Source: Hafnia psychrotolerans (GTDB lineage Bacteria; Pseudomonadota; Gammaproteobacteria; Enterobacterales; Enterobacteriaceae). Taken from it: a stretch of 64,000 nucleotides of DNA. Below the pieces are notes generated by a model. It was not told the origin of the DNA. It made no database searches and saw nothing but the letters and a program-made list of their open reading frames with translations. A program made the position numbers and the translations under genes. The number at the start of each line of letters is the position of its first letter. Within the stretch, counting starts at the first letter, position 1. The stretch spans positions 162,777-226,776 of the forward strand of contig NZ_BMFZ01000007.1 of assembly GCF_014639435.1 (NCBI RefSeq), in the 5' to 3' direction. Positions 11,401-18,293 of the stretch are shown piece after piece.

Positions 11401-11564
11401 GCCGGATTGCAATCGGGACGGGTATCGTTGGCGGGACGATTACGGCCACCTTACTTGCCATATTCTTGGTCCCTCTGTTCTTCGTTCTGGTAAGACGCCG
11501 CTTCCCGGGACTTCCGGCTGAACATAACGACGTGCGTGATGCCGATGAAGGGAAAGGAGAATAA
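8403..11564 (+). CDS. RND multidrug efflux pump, HAE1 family (AcrB-like)
   Basis: Proton-driven inner-membrane antiporter of 1053 residues, the usual HAE1 size. Proton-relay residues are intact: Asp409 and Asp410 in GLLVDDAIVVVENVER (TM4) and Lys942 in LSAKNAILIVEFAE (TM10). The N-terminus FFIRRPVFAWVIAI and the SLPIAQYPDVAPPQI block are typical. The two periplasmic porter regions lie around residues 40-335 and 560-870. The gene is co-transcribed with the adaptor and the outer-membrane factor. No symbol is given because acr, mex, oqx and others cannot be separated by eye. Confidence 0.95.
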   Translation: MLAQFFIRRPVFAWVIAIVIMLFGIISINSLPIAQYPDVAPPQITIQATYTGASAETLESSVTQVIEQQLTGLDGLLYFSSTSTASTGQVKITVTFKQGTDPDIAQVQVQNKVQQAESRLPDAVTSQGVTVEKAQSDFLLIMALYDKTNKSTSADVADYLVSNMQDSLARVSGVGGVQVFGSEYAMRIWLDPVKLAAYSLMPSDVTTAIESQNTQVSSGQLGAMPSGKEQQLVATVQSRSRLHTPEQFRNIILKSKSDGSAVRLSDVARVEMGNEDYSANVMANGHPAAGIAVQLASGANALSTAEAVKKTVAEFQENMPASYVVSYPLDSTDFVKVSIKEVIKTLCEAILLVILVMFVFLQNIRTTLIPAIAVPVVLLGTFGVLSAFGYSINTLTMFGMVLAIGLLVDDAIVVVENVERVMREENLPPRQATEKSMREITGALIGIAMVLSAVFLPMTFFSGSTGVIYRQFSITIVSSMVLSVIVALTLTPALCATLLKPHNHQSSGNRFFEWFNRTYSAIQNRYKNGVGRVIHGPMRFILVYGVILLGCAVLYMRLPTGFLPTEDQGYIMVQYTLAPGATENRTREVRKQIQEYFQTKEKNNVNVGMLVDGFSFAGSGQNAGIGFISLKNWDDRKGSENSANAIAGRAMMNLSRIRDAQIFVLTPPAVSGLGQSNGFTFELQARAGTDASTLIKYRDQLISEAAKDPSLDSVRANTLPDLPQLQVDIDDDKAQSLGVSVSDINDTLSAAIGGTYINDFVDRGRVKKVYVQGDSEYRSKPEDINQWFVRGTDSDGNSTMVPFSSFASSHWVYGADTLSRFNGLSSYEIQGSASSGSSSGDAIKAMEKLANKLPSGITYSWSSLSYQEKLSGNQAMSLYGISLIVVFLCLAALYESWSVPFSVMMVVPLGVIGALLAITLRGLENDVYFQVALLTIIGLSAKNAILIVEFAEDNYRKGEDLMHAAIHAASMRLRPIIMTSLAFTAGVLPLAVSSGAGANSRIAIGTGIVGGTITATLLAIFLVPLFFVLVRRRFPGLPAEHNDVRDADEGKGE

Positions 11565-11565
11565 A

Positions 11566-12993
11566 ATGACCTTTAAGCTTCTGATTTTATGTTTGCCAAT
11601 GTTGTTAGCGGGTTGTATTTCATTAGATCCAGATTATAAGCGGCCAGAATTAGCGACACCGGCAACGTCTCCCAAAGGGGAAGCTTATGCCGGTTTGGGC
11701 AAGGTGACTGCGGGACATTATCGTGACACTGGCTGGCATGATTATATCCTGGACAGCAGACTCCGGCAGGTTGTGGCGATGTCACTAGACAGTAGCCGGG
11801 ATCTGCGCGAAGCGGTTGCCAATGTGAAAGCCGCTCGCGCTCAGTATGGAGAGGAGCGCTCTAATCTTTTCCCGACCATCAATGCTGAACTGAGTGGGAG
11901 TCGCGCCCGTTCACTCACCGGCGAGGGTAACAAGACGGCAGTGAGCTCCAGTTATGAGGGCGATGCCAGCGTGAGTTCCTTTGAGCTGGATCTGTTTGGG
12001 AAGAATAAAAGTTTGACGCGCGAGCAGTATGAAAGCTATCTCAGTACTCTTCAGGGAGCGCGGAGTACTCGTCTAACTGTACTTTATAATACGGTTGACT
12101 ATTGGCTGACACTCGCCGCAGATCGAAGCAATCTGGTGGTCGCGAAAGAAACCGCTGAAAGTGCACGTCAATCATTGGACGTTATAAAGGCGCAGCTTAG
12201 CCACGGGACGGCATCAATGGTGGATGTCTCTTCCGCTGAAACCACATATCAATCTGCACTTGCTGATGTGGCGAGTTATAAAACCAGTGTGGCTCAGGAC
12301 AAAAATGCGCTGGATCTTGTCGTCGGAAAAACCGTTCCCGACAATCTTTTACCTGAGGGAATCGACACGCTTTCACATGCGTTCCGGGAAATACCGGCGA
12401 GTATATCTTCTGACGTTTTACTGAATCGGCCTGATGTGCTCGAAGCGGAACACAACCTTAAGTCAGCCAATGCCAGTATCGGCGCTGCCCGAGCCAATTT
12501 CTTCCCAAGCATCTCGCTTACGGCAAGCGGCGGAGCGGCCAGTTCTGACCTTTCATCTCTGTTCAAGCATGGGGCCGGGGTATGGTCATTCTCTCCCAGT
12601 ATTTCTCTGCCCATTTTCTCAGGCGGATATAACACTTCTCAGCTGAATTACACCAAAGCCCAGAAGGAATACTACATAGCTGCTTACGAAAAGGCGGTTC
12701 AGACAGCATTCCAGGAAGTTGCCGATGCGCTGGCCCGACGAGGCACAATAAATGAGCAACTCACCGGCCAGCAGAACTACGTTACCGCGGCAGAAAGTTA
12801 TTACCATTTGGCCGACTTGCGATATCAGAATGGTGTGGATAGCTGGCTGAATGCTCTTGATGCCCAACGTACGCTCTATACCGCGCGAACCTCACTGGTG
12901 AGTACTCAGCAGGAGTATTACGAGAACTTGATTACTCTGTACAAGGTGATGGGCGGAGGAACCGCGCTGAAAGAATCAGATATCAGTCACTGA
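11566..12993 (+). CDS. Outer-membrane efflux factor lipoprotein (OprM/NodT family)
   Basis: Outer-membrane channel of the tripartite pump, 475 residues. The signal peptide ends in lipobox LLAG-C with Cys17, followed by ISLDPDYKRPE, typical of the NodT/OprM group. Two internal repeats form the alpha-barrel: ALRE/DLREAVANVKAARAQYG (about 85-105) and DVLEAEHNLKSANASIGAARANFFPS (about 290-315). I chose ATG 11566, preceded by AAGGAGA, over in-frame ATGs from 11536 that overlap the pump gene. A channel gene within the operon means the system need not borrow TolC. Confidence 0.92.
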   Translation: MTFKLLILCLPMLLAGCISLDPDYKRPELATPATSPKGEAYAGLGKVTAGHYRDTGWHDYILDSRLRQVVAMSLDSSRDLREAVANVKAARAQYGEERSNLFPTINAELSGSRARSLTGEGNKTAVSSSYEGDASVSSFELDLFGKNKSLTREQYESYLSTLQGARSTRLTVLYNTVDYWLTLAADRSNLVVAKETAESARQSLDVIKAQLSHGTASMVDVSSAETTYQSALADVASYKTSVAQDKNALDLVVGKTVPDNLLPEGIDTLSHAFREIPASISSDVLLNRPDVLEAEHNLKSANASIGAARANFFPSISLTASGGAASSDLSSLFKHGAGVWSFSPSISLPIFSGGYNTSQLNYTKAQKEYYIAAYEKAVQTAFQEVADALARRGTINEQLTGQQNYVTAAESYYHLADLRYQNGVDSWLNALDAQRTLYTARTSLVSTQQEYYENLITLYKVMGGGTALKESDISH

Positions 12994-13202
12994 TGGTATT
13001 ATTTGCAGCAATACCACCCGCAGCAGAGCGCGGACTTATCCGTGGCTCAACTGACCGGCTACATCATGACAACGACAGGGAAGCGTTAAAGGGTTGTCGC
13101 CGCATCAGGCATTATTCAATGATGACGGATTCTTAGTCGAGCGAGAACAGTACGGAGTTCAGAAAAGATCCAAAGAATATAAACCGGTGGGGTATGTTTC
13201 GG

Positions 13203-13237
13203 GGCTGGATGAGGGATTATCCAGCCTTACTGTTTTT
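13203..13237 (+). terminator. Probable terminator downstream of the RND operon
   Basis: GGCTGGAT / ATCCAGCC stem with an eight-base loop, followed after TTACTG by TTTTTA. It lies about 210 bases past the outer-membrane factor gene. Confidence 0.55.
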
Positions 13238-13391
13238 ATGCGGATAAAAATAACAACCTGTATGCACGTAGGAAAATACGAGGTTTATCACGTTACCTGA
13301 GGCAACATATCAGAAGACATTAAGTGACATTTTCCCCTACAAGCTAAAATGAAAGAAATATCGTGTATGTATAGGGTAAATATACTGGAGT

Positions 13392-13428
13392 ATAATTTTG
13401 GTGAGCAGTTAACACTCACCAAAATTAT
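13392..13428. repeat. Perfect 14-bp inverted repeat
   Basis: ATAATTTTGGTGAG and its exact complement CTCACCAAAATTAT surround a nine-base loop. No U-tract follows on either strand, so it is not a simple intrinsic terminator; it lies downstream of the minus-strand mipA-like gene. Confidence 0.65.
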
Positions 13429-13620
13429 CAGGAGATAGGTTTGGGTTTTGAAGGTAGATAACCCAGGGCTTTATTGTTTTCATGATGGTTCTAAACTCCG
13501 TTTAACATTGTGAGTCCAGACAAACTTCAAAACCCTCTCTGGTGAAATAATTTCCCGGTTAATAAATAACAGTTGTGGTAGAAACGTTGGATAATCTAAC
13601 GGGCAGTGCCATTAATAATA

Positions 13621-14373
13621 TTAGAATTTATAATTCACCCCTATCCCTAATGAACTCATATCCGACTTGTCAACCATAGGGCTATTTTTAACATCACTGG
13701 ATAGCGCGCTGTAACGCACATTGATAGAGGCTTTCCAGTTGGTTAAGAACGGGTAATCCAGAGTCATCTGTAAATAGGGGGATAGGCTGTCGTTGGGGTC
13801 GTAGGTGTTCAATCCGCTACGCCTGGATTCTTGCTGGCTGATACCATAGTAGTATTCATTCTGCTTCTTGCTGCTCCATGAGACACCGACGCCGGGAGTC
13901 AGCTGAAATTTATCCCATTCGAAGCGATAGCTGTACCCTACATCACTGGTCATGCCGTTAGTCACGCCTGATGTATCTCTCATGATATTCGCATGAATAA
14001 GTCCCCAGACATCGTGATGAATATAAGAAAAACCAGCCATTATGGTCGATTTTCGCTTATACAGTTCTTTTAACTGTGGGTCATCACTGTCTCCTGGCTT
14101 GAACTCCATCGGAGAGTAGTTACCTAATAGGTTAAATTCATTATGATCATCCTTGTATATATGAACACCGGCACCTAAACCGTGTATAAAAAAGTAAGAT
14201 GAGTCATAGTCAACAAAAGGAAGGGGGGATGCTTTTGAACTTACCCCTTTATAAGGACTGTTTTTAATCGCAACGGCGGCTCCGATCGATAAATCATCCG
14301 CTGCTGAATTTTTTATTATCACCATCGAAAGAACCATGGTAATGGATGTAAGGTATTTATTTGGTTTAATCAT
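13621..14373 (-). CDS. MipA/OmpV family outer-membrane protein
   Basis: A 250-residue precursor with a signal peptide (residues 1 to about 25, ending near NSAA-DDLS). The body consists of alternating beta-strand sequences, and the C-terminus is YKF with a terminal Phe, as in outer-membrane beta-barrels. The opening LSIGAAVAIKNSPYKG and the ending SSLGIGVNYKF are typical of MipA/OmpV proteins, which include MltA-interacting scaffold proteins and OmpV-like porins. It stands alone with no operon partner. Codon use is AT-rich compared with flanking core genes. Which MipA/OmpV role applies cannot be told. Confidence 0.8.
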   Translation of the reverse strand: MIKPNKYLTSITMVLSMVIIKNSAADDLSIGAAVAIKNSPYKGVSSKASPLPFVDYDSSYFFIHGLGAGVHIYKDDHNEFNLLGNYSPMEFKPGDSDDPQLKELYKRKSTIMAGFSYIHHDVWGLIHANIMRDTSGVTNGMTSDVGYSYRFEWDKFQLTPGVGVSWSSKKQNEYYYGISQQESRRSGLNTYDPNDSLSPYLQMTLDYPFLTNWKASINVRYSALSSDVKNSPMVDKSDMSSLGIGVNYKF

Positions 14374-15556
14374 TTTCTAATCCCAAGGTTCAATAAAAAG
14401 AGGATGGCCTGGCAACAAGCTTTCTCTCCATTCTGGCTGTTGTGAACTATTTCACCCCAGTCAGGGCGATCTGTGTTTGTTATTTAACGGAAAGTGATTT
14501 TCAGACATGGCATGTTACAGACTTATCGAAAAAATTACGTAACAGACCCACTCTATAACTCGCCCGCTAAAATGGCGTGGGCGTTCACTGATGCATTTAA
14601 TGTAGTATTCTTATTTTAATGTTGGTTAGCAAGATGCTTTTCACAAAACCTACAATAGGAATGAGTAAGAGGGATGGCGATGTGGTAATGCGAAAAGAAA
14701 ATAAAATCAGACAAAATAAATTTTATTGAAAAGTAGACTATGTTAACAATACTGTTTGGTTTGTGGAAATTAATAAATATTTAATAATAAACAATATTCA
14801 CATATCCGAAATTAGGGATGAGGCGGGGGATTCATAGGTAGCGGAAACCTATATAGCATCGGACTTCAGGATGTTCGATGCGTTGTTCTCTACATTTTTT
14901 AAATTCTAACGTGAAAAAAACATCGTCTCGCAACCACAAGATACTAGCTTCATTCAAAACTTCCATCGGCGTGATTGCCCACGAGGTTATCTGCGCGGAC
15001 CTCTTCCTGAGCAACCTGACCGATGCAGAAATCCACCAATACAGGATGTAAGGTCTGAGTGCATTTGAACGTCAGGCAATAACAACGCGAACTCTCTGAT
15101 CCTGGCTTCCTCTATCAGCAGGGAGCTTGTTGTGCGACACTCTCTCTTTGCCGGAGAACGCCTTTGTCTGCATGATGCCCTGATTTTTTCTCCTGATGTG
15201 AGTGAAATGTCACCCATCACGGCCGACATGCCATTTATTGAGTGAATGATGTCCTCAATCATCATATCTGTATCTTTCGCAACCATGATTTAGCCGACCG
15301 TCGTTGCGCCACAATGCGGTATCATGATGGGTGCCGTAAGAGCAGAGCATCCCCGCGCTGACCCCGCCGAGAACCGATGGAGGTGCTGGCTGGCGGAGTA
15401 TGCCGTCTGACATCAGGCGGCGGTGATGTTCCGAATAATAAAAAAATGACGCGGACAGGCATGTCAAAATGTGTACGGGTTGCTTAAAGAAGGGACTGAC
15501 AGGGAAGCCTTTTATTTCAATCCGACTTATTCAAAGAAGCTTTATTGGAGTGCGAA
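14374..15556. other. Long AT-rich region with a decayed gene fragment
   Basis: Nearly 1.2 kb without an intact gene. 14374-14830 is AT-rich and holds nothing recognisable beyond the mipA-like promoter. 15085-15330 carries remnants of a chemotaxis receptor on the minus strand. A minus-strand frame at 14832-15014 (60 codons) is open but unrecognised and has no clear ribosome site. Confidence 0.5.
15085..15330 (-). pseudogene. Decayed methyl-accepting chemotaxis protein C-terminus
   Basis: Read on the minus strand in shifting frames, the sequence gives VAQRRSA, then DTDMMIEDIIHSINGMSAVMGDIS, then QGI-Q and VAQQAP-LIEEA. These follow in order the end of an MCP signalling domain (LAQRSA..., ...VTDIMGEIS..., QGI-QVN..., TQQNA-LVEEA). 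At least two frameshifts are needed and no start or full receptor is present. I infer a decayed fragment; the similarity is read by eye and is moderate. Confidence 0.45.
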
Positions 15557-16012
15557 ATGCTACAGAAAGTAGAGCCTATAGATATCAATAAAATAATTTT
15601 ACTTCTTCCACACAGTTATCCTTTCTTGCTGATTGACCGAATTATTTCAATGCGAAACGATGTTAATGGTATGCATGTTAAGGCGATTAAAAATGTGACG
15701 AGTAGTGATTCAGCAATACCTGTGGGCTCCAGGTTGCATACTGCATTTCCCGCCGTGTTGATTATTGAAGCTCTGGCGCAGGCAACGGTTCTCCTTGCAA
15801 AACAGGTATTAGGTGATACTCATTCAGACGCAGTGTATTATTTTGCCGCCATTAATCGGGCCCGCTTTTACCATGCGGTTTATCCTGGTGATCAATTAGA
15901 GCTGGATGTCTCTTTTATCCGCAAAAGAGGGATGATTGTGCAGTTGGCCGGTGTGGCAACCGTGTCGGGAAAAAGAGTCTGCACAGCGAAATTCATGTGC
16001 GTAAGGAAATAA
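15557..16012 (+). CDS. FabZ-like hot-dog protein lacking the usual catalytic His
   Basis: A 151-residue single hot-dog domain resembling 3-hydroxyacyl-ACP dehydratase FabZ: LLLPHSYPFLLIDRI (residues 15-29), AIKNVTSSD (about 43-51), FPAVLIIEALAQAT (64-77) and YYFAAINRARFYHAVYPGDQL (about 95-115). The catalytic Glu is kept (Glu71). The position of the catalytic His in FabZ (the GHFPGKP motif) holds Gly here, and a His appears four residues later in RLHTAFP. Dehydratase activity is therefore doubtful. Start ATG 15557 is favoured by GGAG six bases upstream. A spermidine-synthase-like gene follows after 38 bases. It is unlikely to be the housekeeping FabZ, which normally lies in the lpx cluster. 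Confidence 0.8.
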   Translation: MLQKVEPIDINKIILLLPHSYPFLLIDRIISMRNDVNGMHVKAIKNVTSSDSAIPVGSRLHTAFPAVLIIEALAQATVLLAKQVLGDTHSDAVYYFAAINRARFYHAVYPGDQLELDVSFIRKRGMIVQLAGVATVSGKRVCTAKFMCVRK

Positions 16013-16050
16013 CTTTCCTTCTTTGTTTGTCGTCTGAGTGGGTATGAATA

Positions 16051-16839
16051 ATGGTAACGATAGATGCGTTTTTAAATAAAATAACATTGCTGACCAGCGG
16101 TAATACTATCGCTAAAGAAAGCGATGAGTACGGTAATATTATCGTCACTGATTCAACGAAGTATAGAGTACTGCGATTTGATGGCATTAATGAGCAAAGT
16201 AAAATGCTCAAAAGCGACACTTGCTTACCAATACATAATTATATTAAAGCGATGCTGATGGCAACTGCCTTCACCTCATCAAACACGGCGCTGGTACTCG
16301 GGCTTGGTGGCGGGTCTTTAGTTCGTTCCCTGTATGCTCTCGATAGTCAATTAACACTCGACGTCGTAGAATTGAGGTCGCGTGTTCTCTCCATCGCTCG
16401 TGAGTATTTTTCATTACCCTCATCAGATAAAATAACCTATTACATTAACGATGCTGGAGACTATTTAAATAATCTCTCTCTTCCTCGTTATGACCTTATT
16501 TTTTCTGATCTGTATTCTGCCTTCACCATGGATCCTCTTCAGGGAACAGAACGTTTTTTGCGGCTGTGCCTGAATAAAATGCATGATCATGGTTGGCTGG
16601 TGATGAATTATCACGAAGTACCCAAGGTAGGTAGTTCATTATATGATGCACTGCATCGTGTATTTGACGAGGTTCTTTACTGCATCGTACCGAGCGGAAA
16701 CGTTGTCATTTATGCGGCCAAAAAGCCTCATGACAGCTCTCTGGACGAAAAGAAAAGCCAGGCTAACCAACTGTTGTTACAACTTGGCAGTAATGTCGAT
16801 TACCTGTCGAGAAAAATTAACTTTTTGCGTTGTCTTTAA
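16051..16839 (+). CDS. Spermidine-synthase-like Rossmann protein, unknown function
   Basis: A 262-residue protein with the SAM/decarboxylated-SAM binding fold: ALVLGLGGGSLVRSLYAL (about residues 89-106, motif I), then LDVVELRSRVLSIAREYF (about 111-128) with the acidic residue ending strand 2, and RYDLIFSDLYSAFTMDP (about 150-166). This pattern fits spermidine-synthase-like proteins. The canonical aminopropyltransferase D-[ST]-[ST]-D-P active-site motif is absent (SDLYSAF instead), so polyamine synthesis cannot be claimed; methyltransfer or another role is possible. It is probably co-transcribed with the FabZ-like gene. Codon use is AT-rich. Confidence 0.7.
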   Translation: MVTIDAFLNKITLLTSGNTIAKESDEYGNIIVTDSTKYRVLRFDGINEQSKMLKSDTCLPIHNYIKAMLMATAFTSSNTALVLGLGGGSLVRSLYALDSQLTLDVVELRSRVLSIAREYFSLPSSDKITYYINDAGDYLNNLSLPRYDLIFSDLYSAFTMDPLQGTERFLRLCLNKMHDHGWLVMNYHEVPKVGSSLYDALHRVFDEVLYCIVPSGNVVIYAAKKPHDSSLDEKKSQANQLLLQLGSNVDYLSRKINFLRCL

Positions 16840-17006
16840 CTTACCATATGTGCTGGAAAAAGATGACTAACTTATTGAAATATTTTAGAAATAGCTCAGT
16901 CTACGGGCTGTAATCAGTTAACGGGCACACAAATTTTGTTCTGGCAAGGTTATCCGATGTACATCCGTTATTACCCCCACGTCATTAGGCTTTAAAAATC
17001 AACGCA

Positions 17007-18212
17007 ATGAAAAAAATAATAAGGGGATTTACGGGGTTAAGCATCATGCTCCCGCTGCTTCTGACGTCCTGCGGAACCTTGTCCGAGATGCAGGTTGATG
17101 AAAGCCCGCATAAGGTGAAGCAACTCGCCTGCACAAAAAATATTGATGATCTGGTCGACGGCATTGTTCGTCAATATATGAATAAGGAAAAAAACACCGG
17201 TATGGCGGTGGGTATCATCAGAAATGATGGGGCTCCACGAACCTGGGGATATGGCTATACCAATGCGGACAATCGTTACCCAATTGATGGGGAAACCCTG
17301 TTTGCGCTGGGTTCAATCAGCAAAGGTGTGACAGGTGAAGTGGTGGCGGGGCTGGTCGATAAAGGACAACTGAAGTGGGACGATAATCTTGCTGATTTAT
17401 TGCCGAAAAATACGCTTCTCAGTGATGACGCAAAGCACATCACATTGTTGCAACTGGTGACCCACACGTCTGGCTTACCCCGACAAAACATGAATGCACA
17501 TATGCTGCAGAGCTTCCTAAGCTATCTGTTTACCGGCGACAATTTCTATAGTGAGCTGGACAGCGACTCGGTGGTGAATGATTTATCGTCATTTAAAAGG
17601 CCGCAAAAACGGGTGCCGCTGTATTCTAATCTGGGTTATGCCCTGCTGGGGTATATCATCAAATTAAAAACGGGAGAAGATATCCAGCAGTTGTCTTATG
17701 ACTTTATATTCCACTCGTTGAAGATGAGCAGTACCAGCTTCGATGCCCCAAGGTTAAAAGCCTATCCCTATCGTGCGATTGGCCATGCAGGCGATCAGCC
17801 GAAGTTTATTCGCCGTGGAGCCGTCGTTCCTGACTGGTATTTCACCAATAATATGGTCGCAGCGGCTAGCTTGTATAGCAATGTAGATGATTTAATGAAA
17901 TATCTTCGTGCACATATTACTGATTCAGAAAGCAGCGATCTTAATTCGGCAATATTGGTTTCTGAAAAAATCTATTTTCAGAGAGAGATCGAAGCGGCCA
18001 ATATTGCATGGGTGACCGACCATAAAGATAATCAAATTATCACCTATCAGGTCGGGTATATCGGCGGTTATTCCAGTTATATCGGTTTCGATAAAAAGCA
18101 TAAAAATGCCGTAGTGGTATTACAGAATTCATTCAACTGGAGCAACTATATTGGCCATGATTTGCTGTTAAAAATGGCAATGGCGGACGACTACCGCGGA
18201 ACCTGTAAGTAA
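17007..18212 (+). CDS. Serine hydrolase lipoprotein, class C beta-lactamase fold
   Basis: A 401-residue predicted lipoprotein: signal peptide with lipobox LLTS-C (Cys22), then a beta-lactamase/esterase domain. The nucleophile motif is SISK (Ser103, Lys106) and the second motif is YSN (Tyr206, Asn208) in VPLYSNLGYALLGYIIKLKTG. VTHTSGLP (about 151-158) is typical of the class C/AmpH/EstB group. Activity could be peptidase, esterase or transacylase; nothing proves beta-lactamase function. It lies 167 bases after the spermidine-synthase-like gene and ends in a terminator, so it may be the third gene of that unit or separately expressed. Confidence 0.83.
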   Translation: MKKIIRGFTGLSIMLPLLLTSCGTLSEMQVDESPHKVKQLACTKNIDDLVDGIVRQYMNKEKNTGMAVGIIRNDGAPRTWGYGYTNADNRYPIDGETLFALGSISKGVTGEVVAGLVDKGQLKWDDNLADLLPKNTLLSDDAKHITLLQLVTHTSGLPRQNMNAHMLQSFLSYLFTGDNFYSELDSDSVVNDLSSFKRPQKRVPLYSNLGYALLGYIIKLKTGEDIQQLSYDFIFHSLKMSSTSFDAPRLKAYPYRAIGHAGDQPKFIRRGAVVPDWYFTNNMVAAASLYSNVDDLMKYLRAHITDSESSDLNSAILVSEKIYFQREIEAANIAWVTDHKDNQIITYQVGYIGGYSSYIGFDKKHKNAVVVLQNSFNWSNYIGHDLLLKMAMADDYRGTCK

Positions 18213-18237
18213 AAAGGCTCAGTGTGCTGAGCCTTTT
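18212..18237 (+). terminator. Terminator after the serine hydrolase gene
   Basis: AAAAGGCTCAG / CTGAGCCTTTT with a TGTG loop starts at the last base of the stop codon. It may also serve convergent olsF. Confidence 0.8.
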
Positions 18238-18293
18238 CGAAGAGATGACAATGTTCAGGTAGATCCGAACGCGCGGGGGAATCGCGAAACGTT

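Larger units (their letters stand above)
12994..13620. other. Intergenic region with hairpins and possible gene remnants
   Basis: No intact gene is supported. Short open stretches at about 13005-13090 and 13094-13260 give protein-like translations (for example DDGFLVEREQYGVQKRSKEY), but I recognise no family and there is no plausible start. They may be debris of a lost gene. Two hairpins are listed separately. Confidence 0.4.

Noticed and set aside
13094-13300. 68-codon plus-strand frame after the RND operon
   Set aside because: Part of the translation looks protein-like, but the start is TTG without a ribosome site, the frame crosses the terminator hairpin, and no family was recognised.
14832-15014. 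60-codon minus-strand frame beside the MCP fragment
   Set aside because: No recognised motif, no Shine-Dalgarno, and the neighbouring DNA is decayed.
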